Assembly: GCA_016205025.1 (NCBI GenBank)
Contig: JACQJO010000011.1
Coordinates: 1-48,018, forward strand
Origin: Elusimicrobiota bacterium
GTDB taxonomy: Bacteria; Elusimicrobiota; Elusimicrobia; JACQPE01
Direction: 5' to 3'
DNA length: 48,018 nt
Part shown: positions 34,100-41,632 of the stretch, piece after piece
How positions within the stretch are numbered: the first letter of the stretch is position 1
Layout of the letters: each line of letters begins with the position of its first letter
Position numbers and translations under genes: made by a program
Notes under the pieces: model-generated
Told to the model about the DNA's origin: nothing
Seen by the model: only the letters and a program-made list of their open reading frames with translations
Databases searched by the model: none

Positions 34100-34263
34100 A
34101 AAGCAGTGTTTATATTTGTCAGACCCGCTCAATGGGTCTTCTGGGGTAAAAAGTCCCACATCATTGCCCATTCCTCTATAGGACATCCCAAAGGGCTCTT
34201 GGCAGGAGGTTTGAAAGAAGGTTTAATTTGGTTGTTGAGAGTTTATTTGATGGGAGGCAAGAA

Positions 34264-35748
34264 ATGGACCAGGTTGTATCTAGGCCGGAGATTAAAACGA
34301 GCGGGCGGCCCATGATTACGGAAAATCCAGATTCTTTTTATCTTAAAGAGATCCCCAGGGTTTTTGAAAAACAGAAAGCTAGCCGTTGGCGGGTAGCTCA
34401 ATCAACCGCCCAGGAGCGCATCGCTAAACTTAATCGTCTTAAATCCGAAATTATCCGGAAACGCGAAGATTTGCAGGCCGCCATGCAGGCCGACTTCTCT
34501 AAAAATCCGGGTGAAACCGATTTAACTGAAATCTACCCGACCCTGGCTGAAATTACCCACACCGTTAAACATCTGAAACATTGGATGAAGCCGGTCCAGG
34601 TCAAGGCCCCGGCGCCCTTGTTGGGGACAAGAAGCGAAATCCGGTATGAACCTAAGGGTTTAGTGTTGATTCTGTCGCCGTGGAATTATCCTTTTAATCT
34701 TTCCATGGGGCCTTTGATCGCGGCGGTTTCGGCCGGAAACTGCGTGATTTTAAAACCCTCGGCCAAGGTGCCCCAAACAGCGCGCGCCTTAAAGGATCTT
34801 TTGGCCGGCGTGTTTGCCGAAGACGAGGTCGCTGTTTTACAAGGCAGTCACGCTGTTTCCAACGCTCTTCTGGAGCTTCCTTTTGACCACATATTTTTCA
34901 CCGGAAGCCCTAATATCGGAAAGACGGTGATGGCCGCGGCGGCCAAAAATTTGACCCCCGTAACTCTGGAATTGGGGGGCAAGTCCCCGGCTGTTGTTGA
35001 TGATACGGCCGATATTGTCAAGGCGTCCGAGCGGCTGGCTTGGGGAAAATTTGTCAATGCCGGGCAAACCTGCGTGGCGCCGGATTATGTTTTGGTCCAT
35101 GACAGCCGCAAAGCGGAATTCGTGGCCAAGATCAAGGAGGTGATCGCGAAGCGTTACGGAGCGACCGAGGAAGCGCGTCAAGGGAGCCCTTCTTATTGCC
35201 GCCTGGTAACCGGCGAACGCCTGGAAACGTTGAAAAAGGTTTTACGGGAAACGGTGTCCGCCGGGGCCAGAGTTGAGATCGGCGGCGTTGCGGGGGATTC
35301 CGAGCGGTATCTTTCCCCCACGGTTTTAACCGGCGTCAAAGAGGATTCGCCCATTATGCAAGAGGAGATCTTCGGTCCCATCCTTCCGGTTTTAAGCTAC
35401 CGAAACCTGGATGAAGCGATCGGGATGATTCGTTCCAGGGAAAAGCCTTTGGCCCTCTATATTTTTAGCGAGAACCAGGCTAATATCGAGCGCATTCTGC
35501 GGGGCACCGCTTCAGGGGGCAGCTGCATCAATAATACCGTGATCCATGTGGCCAATCCCAATTTGCCCTTCGGCGGTGTCGGCCAAAGCGGGATGGGCAA
35601 TTACCACGGCTTCTTTGGTTTTAAGACCTTTTCCCACGAGCGAGGAGTTTTAAGACAGGGGTGGCTGGACACTCTTCAATTCTTCTATCCGCCCTACACC
35701 GGAAAGGTTAAAAAGCTGATCTACTGGACGATGCGGCTTTTTGGCTAG
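34264..35748 (+). CDS. Aldehyde dehydrogenase (ALDH3 / fatty-aldehyde type)
   Basis: This NAD(P)-dependent aldehyde dehydrogenase (494 residues) has SPWNYPFNLSMGPLIAAVSAGN, the Glu motif LELGGKSPAVV, the catalytic Cys in VNAGQTCVAPDYVLV, and EEIFGPILPV. The NAGQTC/VAPDYVL form and the C-terminal hydrophobic part (LKKLIYW-like end) are typical of class 3 enzymes acting on fatty aldehydes, often membrane-attached. The ATG at 34264 has GGGAGG seven bases upstream. It stands alone between spacers. Confidence 0.92.
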   Translation: MDQVVSRPEIKTSGRPMITENPDSFYLKEIPRVFEKQKASRWRVAQSTAQERIAKLNRLKSEIIRKREDLQAAMQADFSKNPGETDLTEIYPTLAEITHTVKHLKHWMKPVQVKAPAPLLGTRSEIRYEPKGLVLILSPWNYPFNLSMGPLIAAVSAGNCVILKPSAKVPQTARALKDLLAGVFAEDEVAVLQGSHAVSNALLELPFDHIFFTGSPNIGKTVMAAAAKNLTPVTLELGGKSPAVVDDTADIVKASERLAWGKFVNAGQTCVAPDYVLVHDSRKAEFVAKIKEVIAKRYGATEEARQGSPSYCRLVTGERLETLKKVLRETVSAGARVEIGGVAGDSERYLSPTVLTGVKEDSPIMQEEIFGPILPVLSYRNLDEAIGMIRSREKPLALYIFSENQANIERILRGTASGGSCINNTVIHVANPNLPFGGVGQSGMGNYHGFFGFKTFSHERGVLRQGWLDTLQFFYPPYTGKVKKLIYWTMRLFG

Positions 35749-35759
35749 AAAAGAAGCGG

Positions 35760-35933
35760 TTAGGTTGCTTTTTGATTTTTAGAGACAGCAACGAGAACGA
35801 GGGTAGCCAGGGGTCCGAAGATCAGGGAGAGAAGAAACCAATCGAGGCCTTTTTTATCTTTTCCTTGGGCAATGCCAGCGTTGATTAGGGCCAATGTGCC
35901 CCACCCTACGGTATAACCAAATAACAAGCCCAT
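35760..35933 (-). CDS. Small membrane protein (57 residues)
   Basis: A 57-residue frame with two membrane segments: GYTVGWGTLALINAGIAQG and DWFLLSLIFGPLATLVLVAV, joined by a Lys/Asp turn and ending in a basic tail. The WFLLSLIFGPLA segment resembles a motif common in small bacterial membrane proteins of unknown function. It begins six bases after rpmG and is probably translated from the same mRNA. No family function can be assigned. Confidence 0.7.
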   Translation of the reverse strand: MGLLFGYTVGWGTLALINAGIAQGKDKKGLDWFLLSLIFGPLATLVLVAVSKNQKAT

Positions 35934-35939
35934 TGGGTT

Positions 35940-36098
35940 TTAGTTCGCCTTAACTTCTTTGTGGACGGCGTATTTGCGGCATTGGGAGCAAAACTTGTTT
36001 AAGGCGAGTTTGTACTCCTTCTTTTTGCCGCGGGCAAAGTGGTAGTTGCGGCGCTTGCAGCCCGGACATTCCAAAGCGATCACGATTCGTTCGGCCAT
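35940..36098 (-). CDS. rpmG: Large ribosomal subunit protein bL33
   Basis: This 52-residue protein has the bL33 pattern and two CxxC pairs: ALECPGCKRRNYHFARGKKK, then LNKFCSQCRKYAVHKEVK. Keeping all four Cys marks the zinc-binding (C+) form. An extended -10 lies nine bases before the ATG and no Shine-Dalgarno is seen. tRNA-Thr lies upstream, as in the usual tRNA-rpmG-tRNA-Trp-secE neighbourhood, here interrupted by the aldehyde dehydrogenase. Confidence 0.95.
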   Translation of the reverse strand: MAERIVIALECPGCKRRNYHFARGKKKEYKLALNKFCSQCRKYAVHKEVKAN

Positions 36099-36107
36099 GA
36101 TGACTCT

Positions 36108-36113
36108 ATTTTA
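36108..36113 (-). promoter_or_regulatory. Extended -10 element for rpmG
   Basis: TAAAAT preceded by TG and one base (TGA) ends nine bases before the rpmG ATG. Confidence 0.6.
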
Positions 36114-36121
36114 TCACAGTT

Positions 36122-36793
36122 TCAGGTTCTGCAAAGGAATAAGCCCGGGGGCAGAATCGAACTGCCGGCCTCAATCTTACCATGATTGCGCTCTGCCGAC
36201 TGAGCTACCCGGGCGTATTGTGATATCCAAACATCAATTAGTTGTCTTAATTTTGTGTTGCAAACATATACCGTGGCTACTCCATAAGAACAACGGTGCG
36301 TGTATGTTCCGCGGCCCCTCGGTTTTATAACTATTGTCTTTGAAAATTGGGGTAGGGGAATGTTCAATCTTTGGCTCCAAAAATGTTCAGTCTCTTGAAT
36401 TTTGACATCAGGATGAACAATGAGACTGGCTTTAATTTTTTCGGCTTGCACACCGCAGATCGTTCTAAGAAATTTTACGAAAAACTGAAGGATCAATGGT
36501 TCGGAATTGCCGACGCGCACCGTATCGCGCGAGCGCTTATTGCCTTCGCCTAAATAAATACCAAGGGCGATCGCCTTAAGCTTTTCTTCTTTTGGCGAAA
36601 GATTAGTTTTGATTTTGAAGGGCTCGGTTGGGTTGTGTTTTGTGTAACTTGCCTCGCTCCATGAGCGGCGGGCAATTTTATAGCGGCCCATCCAGTAGGC
36701 AACTTTGTGATGACTACATCTTAAGTGATGAGCTATTTCCATCATAGATTTGCCTTGAACGTAGAGTTTGGTAAGTTCCTCTTTAGTAATCAC
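36122..36793 (-). CDS. HTH protein with LAGLIDADG-like domain, reading through tRNA-Thr
   Basis: Residues 1-45 form a helix-turn-helix (EELTKLYVQGKSMMEIAHHL, then KVAYWMGRYKI). Residues 72-190 resemble a LAGLIDADG homing-endonuclease-like domain: the first-helix motif IALGIYLGEGNK, then NSEPLILQFFVKFLRTICG. Residues 194-217 are the translation of the tRNA-Thr gene, and the stop is 18 bases past the tRNA. The recognisable domain ends at about residue 190, directly before the tRNA. The start is GTG, six bases after a TATAAT, with no Shine-Dalgarno. Nuclease activity is not shown; it could be a regulator. Confidence 0.7.
   Translation of the reverse strand: MITKEELTKLYVQGKSMMEIAHHLRCSHHKVAYWMGRYKIARRSWSEASYTKHNPTEPFKIKTNLSPKEEKLKAIALGIYLGEGNKRSRDTVRVGNSEPLILQFFVKFLRTICGVQAEKIKASLIVHPDVKIQETEHFWSQRLNIPLPQFSKTIVIKPRGRGTYTHRCSYGVATVYVCNTKLRQLIDVWISQYARVAQSAERNHGKIEAGSSILPPGLFLCRT
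36142..36214 (-). tRNA. tRNA-Thr (anticodon GGT)
   Basis: Cloverleaf on the minus strand with fully paired arms: acceptor GCCCGGG/CCCGGGC, D arm GCTC/GAGC, anticodon stem CAATC/GATTG with loop ATGGTAA (anticodon GGT), T arm GGCAG/CTGCC. CCA is not encoded. The whole gene lies inside the 3' part of the HTH/LAGLIDADG-like open frame on the same strand. Confidence 0.95.
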
Positions 36794-36799
36794 GTCTCG

Positions 36800-36805
36800 A
36801 TTATA
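36800..36805 (-). promoter_or_regulatory. -10 element for the HTH/LAGLIDADG-like gene
   Basis: A perfect TATAAT on the minus strand ends six bases before the GTG start, so transcription would begin at the start codon. It stands back to back, two bases apart, with the -10 of the epimerase gene. Confidence 0.62.
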
Positions 36806-36807
36806 TT

Positions 36808-36813
36808 TATAAT
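36808..36813 (+). promoter_or_regulatory. -10 element for the epimerase gene
   Basis: A perfect TATAAT ends nine bases before the ATG at 36823. Together with the opposite -10 at 36800-36805 it forms a compact divergent promoter; only one polymerase could bind at a time. Confidence 0.6.
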
Positions 36814-36822
36814 TCCTAAGAT

Positions 36823-37866
36823 ATGAAAAAGGCTTTAGTAACCGGCGGGTGCGGGTTTATCGGTTCGCACATCATCCGTGACCTGCTGGCCGAAGGCGTT
36901 GAAGTTGTCGCCCTGGACGTTGTCCGCGCCGAGCCCCGTTTTGGTTATCGAGGCAAGGCCCGCTTTGTGGGCGCGGATATCACGGACAAGGAATCCCTGC
37001 GCCGCGTTTTAGATTCTTCGATCGACTGCGTATTTCATACGGCCGCTCTTTTCAGAGAGGGTATTCCCAAAGAGGTGATTTATAAAATTAATGTCTTGGG
37101 AACCAGGAATCTCTGCGAAGTTTTAGTGGAAAAAGGGGCTCCCCGGCTTATCAATTGGGGTTCTGCCAGCGCGTATGGATTCTGGGACGATTCAAATTTG
37201 GTCAAGGACGAGACTTACCCCGTTAATGAGGATGATCTTGTTTCCACTTACGCTTCGAGCAAGTGGGAGCAGGAAAAGGTGGGCGAAGAGTTCATATCAA
37301 AGAATCTTTTACAGGTTACAACCGTGCGTCCCAGTAATGTGTATGGGCCGGATACTCCCAACGGCATCACGCTTCCGCTCTACATGTTTAAAATCGGCCT
37401 CCTGCGCTCCATTCCGGGATTTAGGGAGGTTTTTATTTCCCATGTTCACGTTGACGACGTCGCCGGCGCCGTTGTCCATTTGGCCCAGACTCCCCAGGCC
37501 GTTAATCAAACGTACAATATTACCGATAACACGCTCTTATCCAACATCGAAATCATGGAACTGATGACCGAAGTTTTTCATACCTGGGCGCTTCCTCATA
37601 GAAAAAAAACTTTTGGGATTCCTGTTTTCCACACGCCGCCCCCGATCCTTTGGTTTTCAGGAATTTTGGAGGAGTGGCGGGCAAAATTAAGCGGTCAGAT
37701 GCCTCGTTTTGACCGCATTAGCGCTCTTTACGCTACTAAGAACCTTATCTTAACGAATAAGAAGCTCTTGGCAACCGGCTATAGACTTAAGTGGCCTGAC
37801 ATGCGCGAGGTTCTGCCCAAGCTGGTGGAGCATTACGAGCAGACAGATTGGGCGATTTTAAAGTAG
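36823..37866 (+). CDS. NAD-dependent epimerase/dehydratase (extended SDR)
   Basis: The protein has the Rossmann motif GGCGFIGSHIIRDLL at the N terminus, a substrate-domain Ser in NWGSASAYGF, and the catalytic pair in TYASSKWEQEK (Tyr and Lys four apart). TVRPSNVYGP is also conserved. Length is 347, typical of sugar-nucleotide epimerases and hydroxysteroid-dehydrogenase-like enzymes; the C-terminal half (HRKKTFGIPVFHTPPP) does not decide the substrate. It is transcribed divergently from the HTH gene. No Shine-Dalgarno is present. Confidence 0.88.
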   Translation: MKKALVTGGCGFIGSHIIRDLLAEGVEVVALDVVRAEPRFGYRGKARFVGADITDKESLRRVLDSSIDCVFHTAALFREGIPKEVIYKINVLGTRNLCEVLVEKGAPRLINWGSASAYGFWDDSNLVKDETYPVNEDDLVSTYASSKWEQEKVGEEFISKNLLQVTTVRPSNVYGPDTPNGITLPLYMFKIGLLRSIPGFREVFISHVHVDDVAGAVVHLAQTPQAVNQTYNITDNTLLSNIEIMELMTEVFHTWALPHRKKTFGIPVFHTPPPILWFSGILEEWRAKLSGQMPRFDRISALYATKNLILTNKKLLATGYRLKWPDMREVLPKLVEHYEQTDWAILK

Positions 37867-37924
37867 AGTTAGTAGGTTTCGATTGCGGTGATGGGAGAAA
37901 ATCTAATGCAAAATAATTTTCGAG

Positions 37925-37953
37925 ACTTACGCACTTACGCACTTACGCACTTA
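37925..37953. repeat. 8-bp tandem repeat (ACTTACGC, 3.6 copies)
   Basis: Three perfect copies of ACTTACGC are followed by ACTTA. The repeat lies between a possible ATG (37906, with GGGAG nine bases upstream) and the membrane-protein frame that starts by GTG at 37991. The unit is not a multiple of three. Confidence 0.95.
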
Positions 37954-37990
37954 TTTAGGCCGCGCCACGTTTCAGGCGTTCCCCATCGAT

Positions 37991-38347
37991 GTGCCCTTGC
38001 TGATCGCTTGCGGGCTGGCGGTGGCTTTTTTGAGCGTTAAGTTTTTCAAAAACAACAAAAAGGCTCTTTTCGGACTTTTTGTTTTGACCCAGATCGCGTT
38101 TTGGACGGTCAGCGCGCTGATGTATTTTGATTGGAATTTTTTCGCTTCGCGCGGTTGGGGCAATGACTTTATGTGGAATGGGTATATCCGGAACCTGGGC
38201 ATCAGGGCCATGCCTTTGGATAAGATTCCGACTTACCATGACGCCGGCTTAAATGCCCTAGCTTTTTTTATCTGCGCCGTTGAGCCCGCGTTGCTTTACC
38301 TTGGGGTCCGATGGGGCTGGCGCTTGTGGCTTCGAGATTTCCAGTAG
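37991..38347 (+). CDS. Small multi-pass membrane protein, start interrupted by a repeat
   Basis: A 118-residue protein with about three membrane segments (LLIACGLAVAFLSV, LFGLFVLTQIAFWTVSALMYF, ALAFFICAVEPALLYLGV). I do not recognise the family. The GTG start at 37991 has no ribosome site. The same frame is open upstream and encodes a plausible continuation (RATFQAFPID), but it lacks a start codon. The ATG at 37906 is out of frame by one base because of the 8-bp repeat; removing two repeat units, or adding one, would join them. The next gene begins nine bases after the stop. Confidence 0.65.
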   Translation: MPLLIACGLAVAFLSVKFFKNNKKALFGLFVLTQIAFWTVSALMYFDWNFFASRGWGNDFMWNGYIRNLGIRAMPLDKIPTYHDAGLNALAFFICAVEPALLYLGVRWGWRLWLRDFQ

Positions 38348-38356
38348 CCTGCTAAT

Positions 38357-38869
38357 ATGGGCCCAGGTCTGCTTAAAGGCTTAATTGCGATCTTGCGGGG
38401 CCAGCGCAGCCCCCAGGCCACTGCGGCCGGATTCGCGGTGGGCATGATCATGGGCTTGATCCCCAAGGGGAACCTGCTGGCGCTGTTTTTCTTTTTCCTC
38501 TTTTTTTTGACCACGGTTGACAAGGCGGCCGCCCTTATGGCCGTTGTTATTTTCACGCCGGCCGGCCTGCTGCTTGATCCTTTAGCGCATCGCATCGGCT
38601 ATGTTTTGTTGGTTCAGGTCCAAGGTTTACGGCCTTTTTGGACCCAGATTTACAACATGCCCATTGTTCCCTGGACCGATTTCAACAACACCGCGGTCTT
38701 GGGCCATATTGTTTTGGGTTTGGTTTGCTGGGTTCCCTGTTACTTATTAATGAAGAGATTGGTTGTTTATTATCAGGCCAACTTAAAGAAAGGCGTTGAG
38801 AAGATGAAATTCGTTCAGTTTTTGAAAGGCCTAAGGATTTACCAGTGGTATGAAAACATATCGCAGTAA
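38357..38869 (+). CDS. TIGR03546/DUF2062-like membrane protein
   Basis: This 170-residue membrane protein has an N-terminal LKGLIAILRGQRSPQATAAGFAVGMIMGLIPKGNLLA, with the Pro-Gln and GFAVGMxxGLIPKGN pattern of the TIGR03546 family (related to DUF2062). Function is unknown. Members are usually encoded next to a TIGR03545 protein, and one does follow here, 48 bases downstream. Confidence 0.82.
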   Translation: MGPGLLKGLIAILRGQRSPQATAAGFAVGMIMGLIPKGNLLALFFFFLFFLTTVDKAAALMAVVIFTPAGLLLDPLAHRIGYVLLVQVQGLRPFWTQIYNMPIVPWTDFNNTAVLGHIVLGLVCWVPCYLLMKRLVVYYQANLKKGVEKMKFVQFLKGLRIYQWYENISQ

Positions 38870-38890
38870 GGGCTTGGGGATAAGGGCTTA
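38870..38890. repeat. Short near-tandem repeat between the paired genes
   Basis: The heptamer AGGGCTT recurs three times (AAGGGCTT, TAAGGGCTTA, GGGCTTAAA) in the 48-base spacer. Confidence 0.5.
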
Positions 38891-38917
38891 GGGCTTAAAA
38901 AAGAAAGAATTAAGAAT

Positions 38918-40744
38918 ATGTTTCGCTGGACTAATTTAGTTTTTACATCAGTTTTAATCGCAGGCGTTGTCGCTTTTTTCTTTTTATTTTTTGATCCCAT
39001 TTTGAAATACGCTCTTGTTAAGGGCGGCCAGAAAGCGTTTAAAGCCAAGGTGGAGGTCGGCCGGGTGGCGACCGAAATTTTTAAGGGGAAAATCACGATT
39101 ACGGAACTGGCGGTTGCCAATAAAAAAGAGCCGATGACCAATCTTTTTGAATTTGAGCGCGCCGAGTTTCAATTGCTGCCCGCGCCTTTGTTGGAGAAAA
39201 AAGTGGTGGTCGAGAGTTCTTCGATCGAGGGCTTGCGCTGGGGCCGCGCCCGAAAAACTTCGGGCGAGCTTAAAACGATTTTTAAGCAGGACAAACCCTC
39301 GGCCGCCGAACAGAAGATCGCCGAGGTGACGGAGAAATCAAAGGAGTTCAGCCTCGGCCGCGCCGAGGCGGTTAAGGGCGCCGGCCAGGCCAAAGTCGCG
39401 CCGGTCAAACCCGAGAACCTTTCTTCTTTGAAGGTTTTGGGTGATGGTGAAAAAAAGCTTCAAAGCGTTGATGGGCAGTGGAAGGAGAAGGCGGCTTCCC
39501 TGCAGAACGACCCGCGCATCGAGGAAGTTAAGAAAGACATCGAGGGGTTAAAGGCGGGCGGCGGCTCCAGCCCGCAGGAGATAGCGGCCAAGATTAAAAA
39601 GGCCAAAGAGATTGAAAAGAAGATCAAGGGGCTCCAGGGCGAGGTCAAGGAAACCAAACAGTCAGCCCAAAACGATTTTGGCGCGGTGGGTAGCTTGCTT
39701 AAAGAAGCCAAGGAAGCCAAAAAGAAAGATTTGGCCGCATTCGGACAGTTGGCCGGACTGCCTTCTTTTGACGCCGAAAGCATCGCTTTTTTTATTTTAG
39801 GCCCCAAGGTTAAAGAGCAAACGCAAAAGGCGCTTCATTGGCATGAGCTGGCCAAGGAGCATCTTCCGGCCAAGGCCGAGGAGCCGCCAAAGAAATTAAC
39901 CTCAAGCGGCCGGGGTGTTTTTATCAGTTTTCCCAAGGATGTATCCTACCCCGCTCTGACTTGGAAAAAGGGGCTTTTATCCGGCGCGGCCGGAACCGAG
40001 CCCAATTTATTGAATTTTTCGGGCGAAATCAAAGACGTCACCTCGCAGCCCAGCCTTTGGCCGCGGCCCATGGCCGCCGAGATTAAGGGGGCTCAAAAAG
40101 GGCAGACCTTAAACCTCCAGGCGGCGCTTGATCATCGCAAGGAGCCGGGCCGGGATGTTTTGGAGTTGGTTTATAAAGGGTATCCCTTGAAAGATGTCCA
40201 GCTCGGCCAAAGCGAGGAGCTGGGCGTTCGGCTTGAAGAAGGAACAGCGGCGTTCGATCTTTCGGTTGTTCGAACAGCCGATGTTTGGAAGGGTACGGCT
40301 GACATCGAGATGAGCCCTGTTAAACTTCAAGCTAAATCCCAGGTTTCCGGCATGATGGCAGGTAAAATAGCCCAAGCCGTGGCCGCCATTAAGCGTTTTC
40401 ATGTTCAGGTCGTTTTTTCAAGCGGGGAAGATGATTTTGATTTTCATTTCAAATCCGACATCGGGCGAACCCTTGCCGACGCTTTAAAAGGCATGTTTAA
40501 GGCGGAGTTAGACAAGCAAAAGAAAGAGATTGAGGATAAGGTCAATAAGCTTTACCAAGAGAAGGCGGCGGCCCTTGAGAAATCTCTAGCCGCCAAGCAG
40601 TCGTCCGTTTTGAGTTCGTTGGCCGGCAAGGAAGGCACTCTGGATAACTTATTGAAGGAAGCGCTCGCGAAATCCAAGGTTTCCCCGGCCGAGGGCCAAC
40701 CGCCCGCCAGCCTTAAAGATTTAAAAAATATTTTCAAGAAGTAG
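38918..40744 (+). CDS. TIGR03545-like, AsmA-related envelope protein
   Basis: This 608-residue protein has an N-terminal membrane anchor (about 8-30) then a segment like the start of AsmA/DUF748 proteins (KVEVGRVATEIFKGKITITELAVAN). A long Lys/Glu/Ala-rich helical region follows (about 115-260), then beta-rich sequence (about 325-520) and a terminal coiled coil. Together with the preceding gene it matches the TIGR03546/TIGR03545 pair of unknown role, probably anchored in the inner membrane with most of the chain outside. Confidence 0.78.
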   Translation: MFRWTNLVFTSVLIAGVVAFFFLFFDPILKYALVKGGQKAFKAKVEVGRVATEIFKGKITITELAVANKKEPMTNLFEFERAEFQLLPAPLLEKKVVVESSSIEGLRWGRARKTSGELKTIFKQDKPSAAEQKIAEVTEKSKEFSLGRAEAVKGAGQAKVAPVKPENLSSLKVLGDGEKKLQSVDGQWKEKAASLQNDPRIEEVKKDIEGLKAGGGSSPQEIAAKIKKAKEIEKKIKGLQGEVKETKQSAQNDFGAVGSLLKEAKEAKKKDLAAFGQLAGLPSFDAESIAFFILGPKVKEQTQKALHWHELAKEHLPAKAEEPPKKLTSSGRGVFISFPKDVSYPALTWKKGLLSGAAGTEPNLLNFSGEIKDVTSQPSLWPRPMAAEIKGAQKGQTLNLQAALDHRKEPGRDVLELVYKGYPLKDVQLGQSEELGVRLEEGTAAFDLSVVRTADVWKGTADIEMSPVKLQAKSQVSGMMAGKIAQAVAAIKRFHVQVVFSSGEDDFDFHFKSDIGRTLADALKGMFKAELDKQKKEIEDKVNKLYQEKAAALEKSLAAKQSSVLSSLAGKEGTLDNLLKEALAKSKVSPAEGQPPASLKDLKNIFKK

Positions 40745-40761
40745 CAGCAGGAGGATATTTT

Positions 40762-41589
40762 ATGGATTGGGGATTAAAGAATCGTTTGTCAAGAATTGTT
40801 CAGCCTAAAACGGGCAAGACCGTGATGCTGGCGGTGGATCACGGCTATTTTTTGGGACCTACCAGCGGCCTTGAGGTGGCGCGCGAGACCATCAAACCTT
40901 TGGCCGTTTGGGCCGATTCCTTAATGTTGACGCGTGGCATTTTGAGAACCTCGGTGGACCCCGAAACCGCGCCCCCCATTGTGCTTAGGGTTTCCGGAGG
41001 ACCCAGTATTTTAGGAGAGCTTTCCAATGAAGGCATCAGCGTGGCCATGGAAGATGCCATGAGGCTCAACGTGGCCGCCTGCGCGCTTTCGATTTTTGTG
41101 GGTTCGCCCCATGAAAAAGAGAACATTTTAAATTTAGCCCGCCTGGTCAACGAAGGCACGCGTTACGGCATTCCGGTTTTGGCGGTGACCGCGGTGGGTA
41201 AAGACATGAAACGCGACGCCCGGTACCTGGCTTTGGCCTGCCGCATCGCGGCGGAGCAGGGCGCGCATATGGTTAAAACCTATTACTGCGAGGAGTTTGA
41301 GAAGGTGGTTCAAACTTGCCCGGTGCCGGTGGTGGTGGCGGGCGGAAAGAAAACGCCGGAGAAAGAAGCGCTCCAGATGGCTTATGACGCCATCAAGCTC
41401 GGGGCGGTCGGGGTGGACATGGGCCGCAACATTTTCCAGTCGGATGATCCGGTCGCCATGATCCAAGCGGTGCGCGCGATCGTTCATAAAAAAGCGACAG
41501 TCAACGAGGCCTACGAAATTTTTAGTAAAACCAAATCCAAGAAACAAGCGCCAAGTAAGACCGGAGTGGGTAATACTTGGGAAGACTAG
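40762..41589 (+). CDS. Class I aldolase family protein, LsrF-like
   Basis: This 275-residue TIM-barrel protein begins DWGLKNRLSRIVQPKTGKTVMLAVDHGYF and contains VKTYYCEEFEKVV with the Schiff-base Lys, VVVAGGKKTPEKEAL and GVDMGRNIFQS. It is closest by eye to LsrF (autoinducer-2 thiolase) and archaeal-type fructose-bisphosphate aldolases. No lsr genes surround it, so AI-2 breakdown is not implied; a role in sugar-phosphate metabolism with the downstream dehydrogenase is possible. GGAGG precedes the ATG. Confidence 0.86.
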   Translation: MDWGLKNRLSRIVQPKTGKTVMLAVDHGYFLGPTSGLEVARETIKPLAVWADSLMLTRGILRTSVDPETAPPIVLRVSGGPSILGELSNEGISVAMEDAMRLNVAACALSIFVGSPHEKENILNLARLVNEGTRYGIPVLAVTAVGKDMKRDARYLALACRIAAEQGAHMVKTYYCEEFEKVVQTCPVPVVVAGGKKTPEKEALQMAYDAIKLGAVGVDMGRNIFQSDDPVAMIQAVRAIVHKKATVNEAYEIFSKTKSKKQAPSKTGVGNTWED

Positions 41590-41632
41590 AAGTTCTAGTT
41601 TATTGTTTCGCAACTACTCACGTTTTTCTCTT

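Noticed and set aside
33772..34263. Known small RNA (SRP RNA, 6S RNA, tmRNA, RNase P RNA) in the long spacer
   Set aside because: No conserved core of these RNAs could be found on either strand.
34106..34315. 69-residue forward ORF across the aldehyde dehydrogenase start
   Set aside because: It overlaps the well-supported start of the dehydrogenase in another frame, has no ribosome site and shows no family resemblance.
36046..36330. 94-residue forward ORF over rpmG and tRNA-Thr
   Set aside because: It is the reverse reading of bL33, the tRNA and the HTH gene; no independent support.
37925..37953. Short repeats as a CRISPR array
   Set aside because: Units are 8 bp without spacers; no repeat of 25-40 bases with unique spacers and no cas gene is present anywhere in the window.
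41581..41597. CTAGAAGTTCTAG after the aldolase gene as a terminator
   Set aside because: The two 6-base arms leave only one base for a loop, so no stable hairpin can form as written and there is no T tract.
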